From: Bacteroides sp.
Lineage (GTDB): Bacteria > Bacteroidota > Bacteroidia > Bacteroidales > Bacteroidaceae
NCBI RefSeq assembly: GCF_028690125.1
Contig: NZ_JAQVBV010000013.1
Coordinates: 61,978-125,977, forward strand
Length of the DNA: 64,000 nt
Reading direction: 5' to 3'
The notes under the pieces were generated by a model, which saw only the letters and a list, made by a program, of their open reading frames with translations, did not search any database and was not told the origin of the DNA. Of the stretch, positions 9,060-18,286 are shown one piece after another (the first letter of the stretch is position 1; every line of letters begins with the position of its first letter). Position numbers and translations under genes: made by a program.

Positions 9060-9731
9060 ATGAAGAAATATTTAATTGTGTTACTTTGGGTAATATTTAA
9101 TTCTCAATTATTGCAATCCCAAGAAATATATACTCCTTTAGATTCAATTCCTGAATGGGTAAAGAATAAAGTTACTGTAGAAGAGTATAATTTATGGAAA
9201 ATAATGAGTAGTGTTTTTCGAATAGATTATTCTTTTTTGAAACAAGACATATCCTCGGGAAAAAGATTACGTCTTTATGATAATCTTAGACAAATATGTA
9301 ATTCAATAAAGAGTGGAGAATATTCTAATAGTAAAGGTGAACAATTTACTATATCAATAGTAGCTGATGTGGATACTACTCTCAACTGGAAATTTGATGT
9401 ATTGTTTCAAATAGATGATAATATTCAATTTTGCAAACGAAATGCAGTTATTTATCAAGTTGAAGACTTGGAAAAAGTGCAATTGAGTTGTGAAATTTGG
9501 TATATTTATAATTCATTAAAGAAAGATGCTTATATTATTAAATACGATGTTTTACCGGTTGAGCCTTTGGCTAGATTTCAGGGCTCAGTAGTATTTTCTT
9601 ATCAAAAAGAATTAAATCAATTCGAAGGATCTTGCGCAGGAACCTTTCAATATTATGATAAATGGAATAAGGAGCATTTTCAAAATTTAAACAAGAGTTT
9701 TGCTTTTTCACCTCAGTCGAGTAATAAATAA
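9060..9731 (+). CDS. Unrecognised PEWV-family secreted protein (paralogue 2 of 3)
   Basis: An upstream TTG at 9042 is in frame, but the ATG at 9060 starts a normal signal peptide (MKKYLIVLLWVIFNSQLLQS). The product has 223 residues and no lipobox cysteine, so it is secreted or periplasmic rather than a lipoprotein. The core is PLDSIPEWVKNKVTVEEY then LWKIMSS. It aligns with paralogue 3 along its whole length, including DTTLxW, the CKR run and the C-terminal AGTFQY and FAFS segments. D-S-I before PEWV and D-T-T both fit the O-glycosylation sequon. The stop codon overlaps the first base of the ligase pseudogene. Function is unknown. Confidence 0.7.
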   Translation: MKKYLIVLLWVIFNSQLLQSQEIYTPLDSIPEWVKNKVTVEEYNLWKIMSSVFRIDYSFLKQDISSGKRLRLYDNLRQICNSIKSGEYSNSKGEQFTISIVADVDTTLNWKFDVLFQIDDNIQFCKRNAVIYQVEDLEKVQLSCEIWYIYNSLKKDAYIIKYDVLPVEPLARFQGSVVFSYQKELNQFEGSCAGTFQYYDKWNKEHFQNLNKSFAFSPQSSNK

Positions 9732-9921
9732 TACCGATTGTTTTTCTTTTATTCATTTTATTAGGAATTTGAGAGATTGGAATAGGGTCCATGCAATCTA
9801 TAGATGTAATTCTCAATGATTGTTCTCATTAAACGATTGGCTTGATATTTGAGAGTCCAGAAGGCTATATTCTATATTTATTGTTATGATTCTTCCCATA
9901 GCATAGTTTTTTATTTAATGG
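9731..9921 (+). pseudogene. Decayed 5' fragment of an O-antigen-ligase-like gene
   Basis: Translated from 9731, this stretch gives IPIVFLLFILLGI-stop-EIGIGS, which aligns without gaps to the first residues of the intact ligase at 10655 (MQFVFLLFLLLGIWELGIGS). The match goes on through NDxS and the FxxP positions, and after a 2-base shift near 9865 resumes as YSIFIVMILPIA-stop against YSVFIVMIIPVAW. The start codon is ATA, there are several in-frame stops (the first TGA at 9770-9772), and similarity ends near 9921, about 60 codons in. It is therefore a truncated relic of a duplicated ligase gene, in the same position relative to paralogue 2 as the intact gene has to paralogue 3. Confidence 0.8.
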
Positions 9922-9973
9922 ATAAAGGATTTTTTATTTAATGATAATGTATGTTTATAATTAATTACGAAAT

Positions 9974-10642
9974 ATGAAAATTAAAAATATAATAATTGTA
10001 TTTACTTTGTTATTATCATTAGCAGGTAATGCTCAGACCCCTTTTAGTGATAGGGCTCCATTAGACTCAGTACCTGAATGGGTAAAAGAAAAAGTTACAC
10101 CAAAAGAATATGAAATATGGAAAACTATGAGTCGTGTATTTCACATAGATTATTCTATTCTGAAAACAGATCTTTCTCCTGAACGGAAACAAGAGATCTA
10201 TGATGGACTTAAAAAAATATGTGAAGGAATAGAAAAAGGGGAATTTTCACATCGAGTTGGTACAGGATTTTCTTTTGCAAAAGAAAATCCTATTGATACA
10301 ACTCTTCAGTGGAAGTTATGTGAACTGAATCAAATAGATGAAAATATTCAATTGTGTAAACGGAAAGCTAGTGTTTATCAAAGTGTAAACTCAAACAGTG
10401 TAGAACTAGTTTGCACAGTTTGGTATATTTATAATTCTCAAAAGAAAGAGGTTTATATTATTAAGTCTGAAATTCTACCAAATGGATCGTGTTGTAAATT
10501 TCAAGGAGGAATCGGACTGGTTTATCAAAAGAATTTAAATCGTTTGCAAGGATCTTATGCAGGTACTTTTCAATATGAAGTAGAAGGAAGAAAGTATTGT
10601 GATCAGTTGGAGAGGGCATTTGCTTTTTCAATTGATAAGTAA
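9974..10642 (+). CDS. Unrecognised PEWV-family secreted protein (paralogue 3 of 3)
   Basis: A 222-residue protein with an N-terminal signal peptide (MKIKNIIIVFTLLLSLAGNA, cleavage after AQ likely). The core is PLDSVPEWVKEKVTPKEY, then IWKTMSRVFHIDYSILKTDLS. It is the closest relative of paralogue 2: both have DTTLxW, a CKR motif, VWYIYNSxKKxxYIIK and AGTFQY. D-S-V before PEWV and D-T-T fit the Bacteroides O-glycosylation sequon. It ends 12 bp before the intact ligase gene, so the two are probably translated from one message. No known domain is recognised; function is unknown. Confidence 0.7.
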   Translation: MKIKNIIIVFTLLLSLAGNAQTPFSDRAPLDSVPEWVKEKVTPKEYEIWKTMSRVFHIDYSILKTDLSPERKQEIYDGLKKICEGIEKGEFSHRVGTGFSFAKENPIDTTLQWKLCELNQIDENIQLCKRKASVYQSVNSNSVELVCTVWYIYNSQKKEVYIIKSEILPNGSCCKFQGGIGLVYQKNLNRLQGSYAGTFQYEVEGRKYCDQLERAFAFSIDK

Positions 10643-10654
10643 TAGAAATATACT

Positions 10655-12109
10655 ATGCAATTTGTTTTTCTATTATTTCTATTACTAGGCATTTGGGAAC
10701 TTGGAATTGGGTCTTGGCAATGTGTAAATGCTTTCTTTAATGACTGGTCTTATCAAACCATTTGTGGAACATTTAATAATCCGGGACTTTATTCTGTTTT
10801 CATTGTAATGATTATTCCTGTTGCATGGTTTTATATTTTACGAATAAAATCTTTTCTTGTTGAGAACTATCAATATAGGTTGATTACTGTATTGTCAATT
10901 GTTTATGTTTTATTGTCTTTTCTTGTACTTCCATTTAGTATGAGTAGGACTGCATGGATAGCAGCATTAGTTAGTTGTGGAATAATGACGTGCATATATA
11001 TTGCAATGTATAAGCACTTTGTAATAGGAAAAGGGACTATAACTGTATTTATTTGTTCATTAGGCATATTTGTGTGTTTTTTATATGGTCTTAAGAAAAA
11101 CTCTGCGGATGGTAGACTTCTGATTTGGAAAGTTTCATATTCTATTATAAAAGAGAATTTTGTAAGTGGAGTGGGGAGTGGATATTTTTCCAGTGCATAT
11201 GGAGATGCGCAAGAAAAATATTTTCGTGATCATAAAGGCACAGAACATGAAAAATATATCGCAGGAGCACCAGATTTTGCATATAATGAATATCTACAGA
11301 TAATAGTGGAATATGGCATAAAAGGACTATTGATACTTATTTTTGTAATTAGTTATTCGTTTTATAATTTGTCACGTATAAATTTTCAATACCGAATGCC
11401 ACTTATAGGAATGTTTATCAGCTTATTAATAGTCGCATTTTTTTCTTATCCTTTTCGGAATATATATACATGTCTATTATCTTCATGTATTATAATTATA
11501 GTTATGTTATTTCCAACTGAAAAAGCTTGTTTAAGGAATATGATTCTAAGGTCTGGATTTATATTGTTTTCTTTATTGGTGGTTTTTTGGAAAGTATGTT
11601 TTTCATTCGGACATTTAGGAAGTGCTAAAACTGCATATGAGCAATGGACTCTGCTAAAACCGTATTTTGATGCCGAGCAATATAGTGAGATAACTCACAA
11701 TTATACAGCATTATATCCATATTTAAAATCTGATGCTGCATTTTTATTTGAATATGGACAATGTTTATCAAATATCAAACGGTATAAAGAAAGTAATCTA
11801 ATATTACAAGAAGGACTTAAGCATAGTGGAGATCCTATGTTTTTGAATGTGTTAGGGAAAAATTATCAACAGCTAGGGAAGTCTCAATTGGCTGAACAGA
11901 TGTTTTATAAGGCTTATTACCGAATTCCTCATAAGATATATCCTTTATATTTATTGATGAATCTGTATAAGGAACTCCATCAGGAGAAAGATATGCTTTC
12001 TATTGCATATCGTATTTTAAATCAAAAAAATAAGATTAATTCGCTAGAGACTGAATATGTTAGAAATATGGTTAGAGAAGAGTTAGAAAAGAGAAGTTTC
12101 TTACCTTAA
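10655..12109 (+). CDS. O-antigen ligase-like (Wzy_C) membrane protein with C-terminal TPR repeats
   Basis: A 484-residue polytopic membrane protein. Residues 1-330 contain about eight hydrophobic segments. The GTFNNPGLY motif near 35-43 and the SGVGSGYFSSAYGD loop near 170, in a large periplasmic loop, are typical of the Wzy_C/O-antigen-ligase superfamily. Residues about 360-470 are TPR-like (FLFEYGQCLSNIKRYKESN, VLGKNYQQLGKSQLAEQMF). Family members move lipid-linked glycans to lipid A, to other glycans, or to proteins (PglL-type). Here it follows a secreted PEWV protein by 12 bp, and a decayed copy follows paralogue 2, so its partner may be that protein. A protein-glycosylation role is inference. 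It has an ATG start and an N-terminus of the usual type, so it looks intact. Confidence 0.75.
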   Translation: MQFVFLLFLLLGIWELGIGSWQCVNAFFNDWSYQTICGTFNNPGLYSVFIVMIIPVAWFYILRIKSFLVENYQYRLITVLSIVYVLLSFLVLPFSMSRTAWIAALVSCGIMTCIYIAMYKHFVIGKGTITVFICSLGIFVCFLYGLKKNSADGRLLIWKVSYSIIKENFVSGVGSGYFSSAYGDAQEKYFRDHKGTEHEKYIAGAPDFAYNEYLQIIVEYGIKGLLILIFVISYSFYNLSRINFQYRMPLIGMFISLLIVAFFSYPFRNIYTCLLSSCIIIIVMLFPTEKACLRNMILRSGFILFSLLVVFWKVCFSFGHLGSAKTAYEQWTLLKPYFDAEQYSEITHNYTALYPYLKSDAAFLFEYGQCLSNIKRYKESNLILQEGLKHSGDPMFLNVLGKNYQQLGKSQLAEQMFYKAYYRIPHKIYPLYLLMNLYKELHQEKDMLSIAYRILNQKNKINSLETEYVRNMVREELEKRSFLP

Positions 12110-12221
12110 TTTTTTTAGTTTGATAAATGTGTAAGTAGGGAGCATTTATAGCTAATTATGAGATGTTATAATAGTGCTTTCTCAATAATGAAATAAAGTT
12201 GAATCAATTAACAAGATAATC

Positions 12222-15113
12222 ATGGCAAAATATCTTATTTATCTGCTGTTCATCTTTTCAGTAGTGGCATGTACGGGAAGTACGAAATACTCTGATGAGA
12301 CTATAAAGAATGAACTTCGCGCACCATCAAATCCAATATTATCACTTCATCCACAAGTGCGTATGTGGTCTTGTGCGGATAAATTGACGGAGAAAAATAT
12401 CTCTTTTACAAATGGAAAAACATTGCCGTTTACCGGCTTTTTACGGGTAGATGGGATCATATATCGTTTTATGGGAAGCAGGGAGTTACCCATGCAGGCA
12501 ATTGCACCAATGGCTTTCGACGGCGAAAGATGGGAAGGTAAATTCACTAGTCTTATGCCGAATAAAGGTTGGGAACAACCCGATTATGATGACAAATACT
12601 GGCAGGTTGGAGAAGGAGCTTTTGGAACAAAGGATAAACGGGAGGTGAAAACACAATGGCTCTCGTCTGATTTATGGGTACGAAGAGAGGTGGAGGTAGA
12701 CCCTTATTTGCTTGAACATAGAAAAATTTATTTGCGCTACTCTCATGACGACGGTCTCCAGTTGTACATTAATGGCAAACATTTAGTCAGTACGAAAGAT
12801 GGAATTGGGGCGAATCTTAAAATAGAAGTGCCGGATTCTATTCTGGTTACGATGAAAGAGGGGAAAGCTTTGATTGCCGCACATTGTGAGAACAAAATGA
12901 AGAGTGCATTGCTTGATTTTGGGTTGTTTGCAGAAGAACCGGGAATCCTTATAGAAAGGATTGCCCCTATGGGTGAATGGGAAGGAAGATATACTACTGA
13001 ACAACCAGAGGGAAATTGGGCAATGATGAATTTTAACGATAGCGCATGGACAGTAGGAAAGGCAGTGTTTGGAACAGAAGGGGGACAGGATGTCCATACG
13101 CCTTGGAATACTTCGAAATTGTGGGTAAGGAGGAAAGTAACTTTTGACTCTTTGCTGATAAAAAACAAACAGCTTTGTGCTCATTATTCACATAATGATG
13201 CTGTTGGGTTGTATATCAATGGAAAAGAATTTGTCAGCACTGGGTTTAAAGCGAAGAGTGATGTGTGTACTGATATACCAGATTCAATTGTTGAAACGAT
13301 GAGAGACGGGAAGGCTGTGATTGCTGCCCGTTGTGAGAACCGGGGTGGGAGTGCTTGTGCAGACTTTGGATTGTATGCTGAGCCTAAACTGGCTAAACAA
13401 AAGTCTGTAGATGTGCAAGCTACTCAAACCCATTATACATTTGAATGCGGTGATGTAGAGTTGAAACTCACTTTTACAGCTCCATATCTGTTGAATGATC
13501 TGGAAGTTCTTAGTCGTCCCGTCAATTATATTTCTTATCAAGCTAAGGCATTGGACGGTAAAGAACACAATGTGGCTATTTATTTTGAATTGGATCCACA
13601 TAAAGCATTTCGTGCAGGGCAGTCTACACAAATGTATGAGAAAGATGGACTTGTTTTGATGAAAACCGGTCGGGAGAATCAGGAGTTGTGGGTAGATAAG
13701 GAGAAAGATGCACCCGGATGGGGATATTTATATTTGGTTGCAAAAAATGATGTAACGTATGCACAAGGAGATGCTGCTGAAATGCGGGCACACTTTATGA
13801 AGGAGGGTAACTTAAAGGAGACACGTAAATCGGATGAAAAACGTTATGCAGCAATCGCACAAGATTTGGAAGTAGGTAGTGAACTTCCGCAACACTTGAT
13901 TGTGTCTTTTGACGGACTGTGTACGATGGCTTATTTCGGAGAGGATTTACAACCTTATTGGAATAAAGATGGAGCAAAGGGTATTGAAAAACTGTTTGAT
14001 GAAGCGGAAAAGGATTATAAAGAGGTGATGGCGAAATGTTATGCTTTTGACCGTCAGATGATGATTGATGCTTACTCTGCGGGAGGAAAAGAATATGCTG
14101 AACTTTGTGCCTTGGCTTATCACCAGACAGTAGCCTCTTTTCAGGTATCTGAAACTTCGGATAACGAATTGCTTTATTTCACTCCATTGGTTGGTTCGAT
14201 AGATGAGTATTATGCGGCTTCACCTTTATTTCTTTATTATAATTCGGATGTGTTGAAAGCAATGCTTAATCCTTTCTTTTATTTTAGTGAGAGTGGAAAA
14301 TGGAATAAACCCTTTCCAGCTCATAATTTAGGAGGATATCCTTTTGTTAATGGACCTACCAAAGGGGCTGATCTTCCCGTTGAAGAGGCTGGAAATATGT
14401 TGATTATGATTGCTGCAATGGCTAAAGTTGAGCAAGATGCGTCTTACGCTGAAAAACATTGGGAAACTTTATCAAAATGGGCTGGCTATCTATTGGAAAA
14501 TGGGACAGATACGGGAGATCAAATCAATGCAGGTAGTTTTGATGGTCGCTGCCCTCATAATGCTAACTTGTCTGCGAAAGGAATTTTGGGAGTTGCTTCG
14601 TATGCTTTACTGGCGAGGATGTTGAACAAACAGGAAGAATCCGAAAAATATGCAACGGCAGCTAAGGAGATGGCTAAGAAATGGGAAGAGTTAGCTTTTA
14701 ATGGAGATCATTATCGACTGGCTTTTGATCAGTTGGATAGTTGGGGACAGAAGTATAATCTTATTTGGGACCAGTTGCTGGGATTGAATGTTTTTCCTGA
14801 TAAAGTTATCGAACGTGAAACCGCTTTCTATGCTACTAAGCTGAGTGCTTACGGTTGTCCCTTAGATAGTGGAACCAACAATGTAAAGGCAGAATGGATG
14901 GTGTGGATTGCTGCATTAAATAAGGATAGTGTACAGTTCCGTAAGTTCCTTCTCCCACTTTATCAGTTTATGAATGAGACAAAGACACGTGTACCGATGC
15001 CGGATGCTTATAATGTTTATGATAAGGGGACTTTAACTAAATACTGGGGAAGACCGGTGGTGGGTGGTTACTTTATCCGGTTGTTGGAAAAGAAATTAAA
15101 TGAGAGTAAATAA
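12222..15113 (+). CDS. Glutaminase A-like lipoprotein (DUF4964/DUF5127/DUF4965/DUF1793) with two inserted beta-sandwich repeats
   Basis: A 963-residue protein with a lipoprotein signal (FIFSVVAC). The N-terminal 20-85 (LRAPSNPILSLHPQVRMWS) is DUF4964-like. Residues about 390-960 match the glutaminase A family seen in fungi and Bacteroides, ending in an (alpha/alpha) region with PFPAHNLGGYPFVNG and YNLIWDQLLGLNVFP. Between these lie two tandem copies of a galactose-binding-like domain, about 87-240 and 243-388, each with WEG...W..G...FGT...LWVRR, YSH(D/N)D and LYINGK. True glutaminase activity is not assured, since bacterial members are poorly characterised; the inserted domains suggest a glycan or glycopeptide ligand. 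It starts 112 bp after the ligase-like gene and could be the end of the same transcript or separate. Confidence 0.8.
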   Translation: MAKYLIYLLFIFSVVACTGSTKYSDETIKNELRAPSNPILSLHPQVRMWSCADKLTEKNISFTNGKTLPFTGFLRVDGIIYRFMGSRELPMQAIAPMAFDGERWEGKFTSLMPNKGWEQPDYDDKYWQVGEGAFGTKDKREVKTQWLSSDLWVRREVEVDPYLLEHRKIYLRYSHDDGLQLYINGKHLVSTKDGIGANLKIEVPDSILVTMKEGKALIAAHCENKMKSALLDFGLFAEEPGILIERIAPMGEWEGRYTTEQPEGNWAMMNFNDSAWTVGKAVFGTEGGQDVHTPWNTSKLWVRRKVTFDSLLIKNKQLCAHYSHNDAVGLYINGKEFVSTGFKAKSDVCTDIPDSIVETMRDGKAVIAARCENRGGSACADFGLYAEPKLAKQKSVDVQATQTHYTFECGDVELKLTFTAPYLLNDLEVLSRPVNYISYQAKALDGKEHNVAIYFELDPHKAFRAGQSTQMYEKDGLVLMKTGRENQELWVDKEKDAPGWGYLYLVAKNDVTYAQGDAAEMRAHFMKEGNLKETRKSDEKRYAAIAQDLEVGSELPQHLIVSFDGLCTMAYFGEDLQPYWNKDGAKGIEKLFDEAEKDYKEVMAKCYAFDRQMMIDAYSAGGKEYAELCALAYHQTVASFQVSETSDNELLYFTPLVGSIDEYYAASPLFLYYNSDVLKAMLNPFFYFSESGKWNKPFPAHNLGGYPFVNGPTKGADLPVEEAGNMLIMIAAMAKVEQDASYAEKHWETLSKWAGYLLENGTDTGDQINAGSFDGRCPHNANLSAKGILGVASYALLARMLNKQEESEKYATAAKEMAKKWEELAFNGDHYRLAFDQLDSWGQKYNLIWDQLLGLNVFPDKVIERETAFYATKLSAYGCPLDSGTNNVKAEWMVWIAALNKDSVQFRKFLLPLYQFMNETKTRVPMPDAYNVYDKGTLTKYWGRPVVGGYFIRLLEKKLNESK

Positions 15114-15201
15114 GATATAGTACAATTTTAAAGATTTATGGTTTCTATAGATAACAGATGAGGTTGCATCGGAAGTAAAACAAGCTCTTCATATAAAACT
15201 A

Positions 15202-15275
15202 TTTAGGCACGGATTTCGCGGATTTCACGGTTCTTTGATTAATAAAAAACGTATATTCCGTAATCCGTGCCTAAA
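15202..15275. repeat. Intergenic hairpin repeat with 14-bp perfect arms
   Basis: TTTAGGCACGGATT at 15202-15215 is the exact reverse complement of AATCCGTGCCTAAA at 15262-15275, around a 46-bp loop. It lies between convergent genes (12222-15113 plus, 15341-18259 minus), so it could fold at the end of both transcripts. An 18-base piece of its right end and flank (15266-15283) recurs exactly at 50899-50916, so it is a dispersed element. No U-tract follows the stem. Confidence 0.7.
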
Positions 15276-15340
15276 AGATAGTAATAGTAGGATTTTACCA
15301 CATCCTCGTTCATTGTTATTCGGGTGTGGCTTTTCTTATT

Positions 15341-18259
15341 TTAATATCCAAAGATTTGTTCTTGCGTTAGTTCTTCGATAGGACCTACCGCTTTTAACTT
15401 ATCCATATCGAGGTCTTTTTTATCTCCTAAGATACAGTAAGTATAAGTACGGTCTTTCATCCATTCTTTTTGGAAATCAACGATGTCTTTCAATGTCATG
15501 TTTTGCACATCATTGTAAAGCTTGATACGTGAGTCTACATTTTCTCCCAAGTCTTGAGCATTGATATAACTCCAGATAACATCACTTTTAATGATGCGTT
15601 CAGTGCGTAGACGGTTGATTAATCCATCTTTAGCCAGTTGGAAAGCTTTCTCCGATTCAGGCATATTGCTGATAATCTCGTTAAACGTATTGATAGCGTC
15701 GATCATTTTATCATTTTGGGTTGCAATCTGAGTATAGATCATATATGGATATTTCAAATAGCTTGGCTGAGTTAAGGCAGCCCAGGCAGAGTATGCTAAT
15801 CCGCGGGTCTCACGCATTTCTTGGAAAACGATCGAATTCATACTTCCACCGAAGTATTCATTATAAAGTGACCGTGTAGGTTCAATAGTCGGATTGAATT
15901 TCTTATCAGTATTTGAAATCTGCGACATATAGATTTGTTTAGCATCATAAGGTGCTATTAATACCTTAGTGGTAGGAGTTTCGAGATAAGGGAATTCGTC
16001 TCCTATAGGAATCTCTTTTAATGTATCTGGTACTTTATGGTTCTTATCGATAATATCCAATATCTCTTTACTACTGCTTGGGCCATAGTATAAGATACGA
16101 TGCTTGTAGCTATTCTGATTATGAATCCGATCGATTAATGCTTGTGGGTCCATACTGATAAGTTCAGCTTCAGTTAATAGATTGGTTGCGGGTGACTTAG
16201 CACCGTACTGGGCAAAGTTCATCAAGCGTGAGAAATTCTGTCCTTGATTTAGTTTGGCATCCGAACGAGCTTTCAGGATGTCTCCTGCCATATTATTGTA
16301 GGCTTCTTTATTGATTTGTGCATCAGCCATTAGTTTCTCGAAAAGTTGCATAGCTGCCGGCATATTTTCGTTCAACCCTGAAAGAACGACATAAGTGCGT
16401 TCATTACCCGGAGAAATGTAGAAAGTACAGGCCAAACGATAGAATTCACTCTTTAGTTGTTCCGGTGTCATATCAGAGGTTCCCAAATATTCGAGATAAT
16501 TGAAAGCTGTACCTAGTGCCTTGTCTTGGTTATTACCCATATCGAATACATAAATCAACTGGAAGAGGTCATTAGCAACGTTTTGCTTATAGAGAACCGG
16601 TATATCTGATTTTGCCTTTAGTTGAGTCAGATCCTTTTGGTAGTCGAGGAATACAGGTTCAATAGGTTTAACAGCACTGTTCTGTATTTCAGTGAGAAAG
16701 ATACTTGCTGTATCACGGTTTGACACAATAGGAGTGATTTCCGGTTTTGTCATTTTCTTTTCGTTGGGGTCTTTGCCTTGTTTTTTATAAATGACTGCAT
16801 AATTGTCCTTTTTTAGATATTTATTAGCAAAATCCACAATTTCTGTCTTAGTAAATTTGGCTATACGATCAATCGAATTAACTTCGTCTTCCCAGGTTAT
16901 ATTATTGATAAATGAATTGACAAACATATCGGCACGGCCTTCATTACTTTCCATATTCTGTATCTGGTAAAGCTTGAAGTTATTGATATTGGCTTGCAAC
17001 ATTTTTTCGTCAAAATCTCCGGCACATAGCTTTTGGATTTCACCTAACAAAAGATTTTGTACTTCCTTTAATGTTTGTCCTTGTTTGGGAACTCCTCCTA
17101 ATATAAACATAGAGTAATCTGTCAGACCCATAGGATAGCCGTATCCACTCAATACTTTTTGTTGTTGGTTTAAATCGAGGTCGATAAGTCCTGCTTTACC
17201 ATTGTATAATAGTTGAGAGATAACTTGAAGAATCTCAAAATCTTTGCTTGAAGCTCCGGGGAAACGCCATGCCAGCGCAACGCTTTCAGCATCAAGCCCC
17301 AATACTTCTCGTACGATAGGTTGGGTAATCGGTTCTTCTTTCGGTAAATTGAGTTTAGGCAGTTCCGGATTTGGTTTCATTTGCCCGAAATATTCGTCGA
17401 TGATAGCGATGGTTTTATCCGGGTCAAGGTCACCTGACATACAAATAGCCATATTATTAGGGACGTACCATTGTTTATAGTAGTTTTTGATATTTGTAAT
17501 CGAAGGATTTTTCAGGTCTTCTTGTGTTCCCAGCACGGTCTGTGTTCCGTAAGGATGGTGAGGGAAAAGAGAAGAGAAAATGGCTTCTTGCACTTTTCTG
17601 TTATCACGTGTTAAAGACATATTTTTTTCTTCGTATACAGTTTCTAATTCTGTATGAAAACCACGAATGACATTATTCTCAAAGCGATCAGCTTGTATCT
17701 TGGCCCAGTTCCCTATCTGATTCGAAGGAATGTCTTCTACATAAACAGTTTGGTCGTAGGCGGTATAAGCGTTCGTACCATTCGCACCGATGGCTGCCAT
17801 CAGTTTATCGTATTCATTTGGGATAGAATACTTGGAGGCTTCGTAAGAAAGGCTGTCGATAGTATGATAAATCGCTTTACGTTGAGCTTCGTCCGTTGTT
17901 TTACGATAAATCTCAAACTGCTGTTCTATCTGGTCAAGTAATGGTTTCTCGACTTCGTAATTCTGAGTACCGAATTTATCAGTTCCTTTGAACATAAGAT
18001 GTTCAAAGTAATGTGCCAGTCCGGTAGTTTCTGCCGGGTCGTTCTTTCCGCCTACACGTACTGCTATGTAAGTCTGGATGCGCGGAGTTTCCTTATTCAC
18101 GGTGAGATAAACTTTCAATCCGTTGTCCAATGTGTAAATACGGGCTTTTAGCGGATCGTTGGGGACTGTTTCGTAGCTATACTTCTTTTGTGAGCTACAA
18201 CTGCTGAACACTAATACAAGGAAAAGTGACAAGCATGAAAGTTTCAGTAGTTTGTTCAT
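15341..18259 (-). CDS. M16-family zinc metalloprotease, lipoprotein
   Basis: The ATG at 18259 is preferred over one at 18289 because it starts a lipoprotein signal (MNKLLKLSCLSLFLVLVFSSC). The 972-residue product holds a pitrilysin/M16 pair of half-domains. The inverted zinc motif HxxEH (HYFEH, H83, E86, H87) lies in the first, with the third Glu ligand expected in ELETVYEE about 75 residues later. The second M16 domain (around 560-940) lacks HxxEH, as usual for the inactive half. It should degrade peptides in the periplasm or at the outer membrane. On the minus strand TACCTTTG (18294-18287) with a TTG complement at 18318-18316, 21 bp away, forms a good Bacteroides promoter. It is divergent from prfB. 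Confidence 0.9.
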   Translation of the reverse strand: MNKLLKLSCLSLFLVLVFSSCSSQKKYSYETVPNDPLKARIYTLDNGLKVYLTVNKETPRIQTYIAVRVGGKNDPAETTGLAHYFEHLMFKGTDKFGTQNYEVEKPLLDQIEQQFEIYRKTTDEAQRKAIYHTIDSLSYEASKYSIPNEYDKLMAAIGANGTNAYTAYDQTVYVEDIPSNQIGNWAKIQADRFENNVIRGFHTELETVYEEKNMSLTRDNRKVQEAIFSSLFPHHPYGTQTVLGTQEDLKNPSITNIKNYYKQWYVPNNMAICMSGDLDPDKTIAIIDEYFGQMKPNPELPKLNLPKEEPITQPIVREVLGLDAESVALAWRFPGASSKDFEILQVISQLLYNGKAGLIDLDLNQQQKVLSGYGYPMGLTDYSMFILGGVPKQGQTLKEVQNLLLGEIQKLCAGDFDEKMLQANINNFKLYQIQNMESNEGRADMFVNSFINNITWEDEVNSIDRIAKFTKTEIVDFANKYLKKDNYAVIYKKQGKDPNEKKMTKPEITPIVSNRDTASIFLTEIQNSAVKPIEPVFLDYQKDLTQLKAKSDIPVLYKQNVANDLFQLIYVFDMGNNQDKALGTAFNYLEYLGTSDMTPEQLKSEFYRLACTFYISPGNERTYVVLSGLNENMPAAMQLFEKLMADAQINKEAYNNMAGDILKARSDAKLNQGQNFSRLMNFAQYGAKSPATNLLTEAELISMDPQALIDRIHNQNSYKHRILYYGPSSSKEILDIIDKNHKVPDTLKEIPIGDEFPYLETPTTKVLIAPYDAKQIYMSQISNTDKKFNPTIEPTRSLYNEYFGGSMNSIVFQEMRETRGLAYSAWAALTQPSYLKYPYMIYTQIATQNDKMIDAINTFNEIISNMPESEKAFQLAKDGLINRLRTERIIKSDVIWSYINAQDLGENVDSRIKLYNDVQNMTLKDIVDFQKEWMKDRTYTYCILGDKKDLDMDKLKAVGPIEELTQEQIFGY

Positions 18260-18286
18260 ATGATGACAACATTTTGATGACAAAAA

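Noticed and set aside
15202..15275. Invertible promoter flanked by inverted repeats
   Set aside because: The interior is only 46 bp, holds no clear promoter, lies between convergent genes and has no recombinase nearby.
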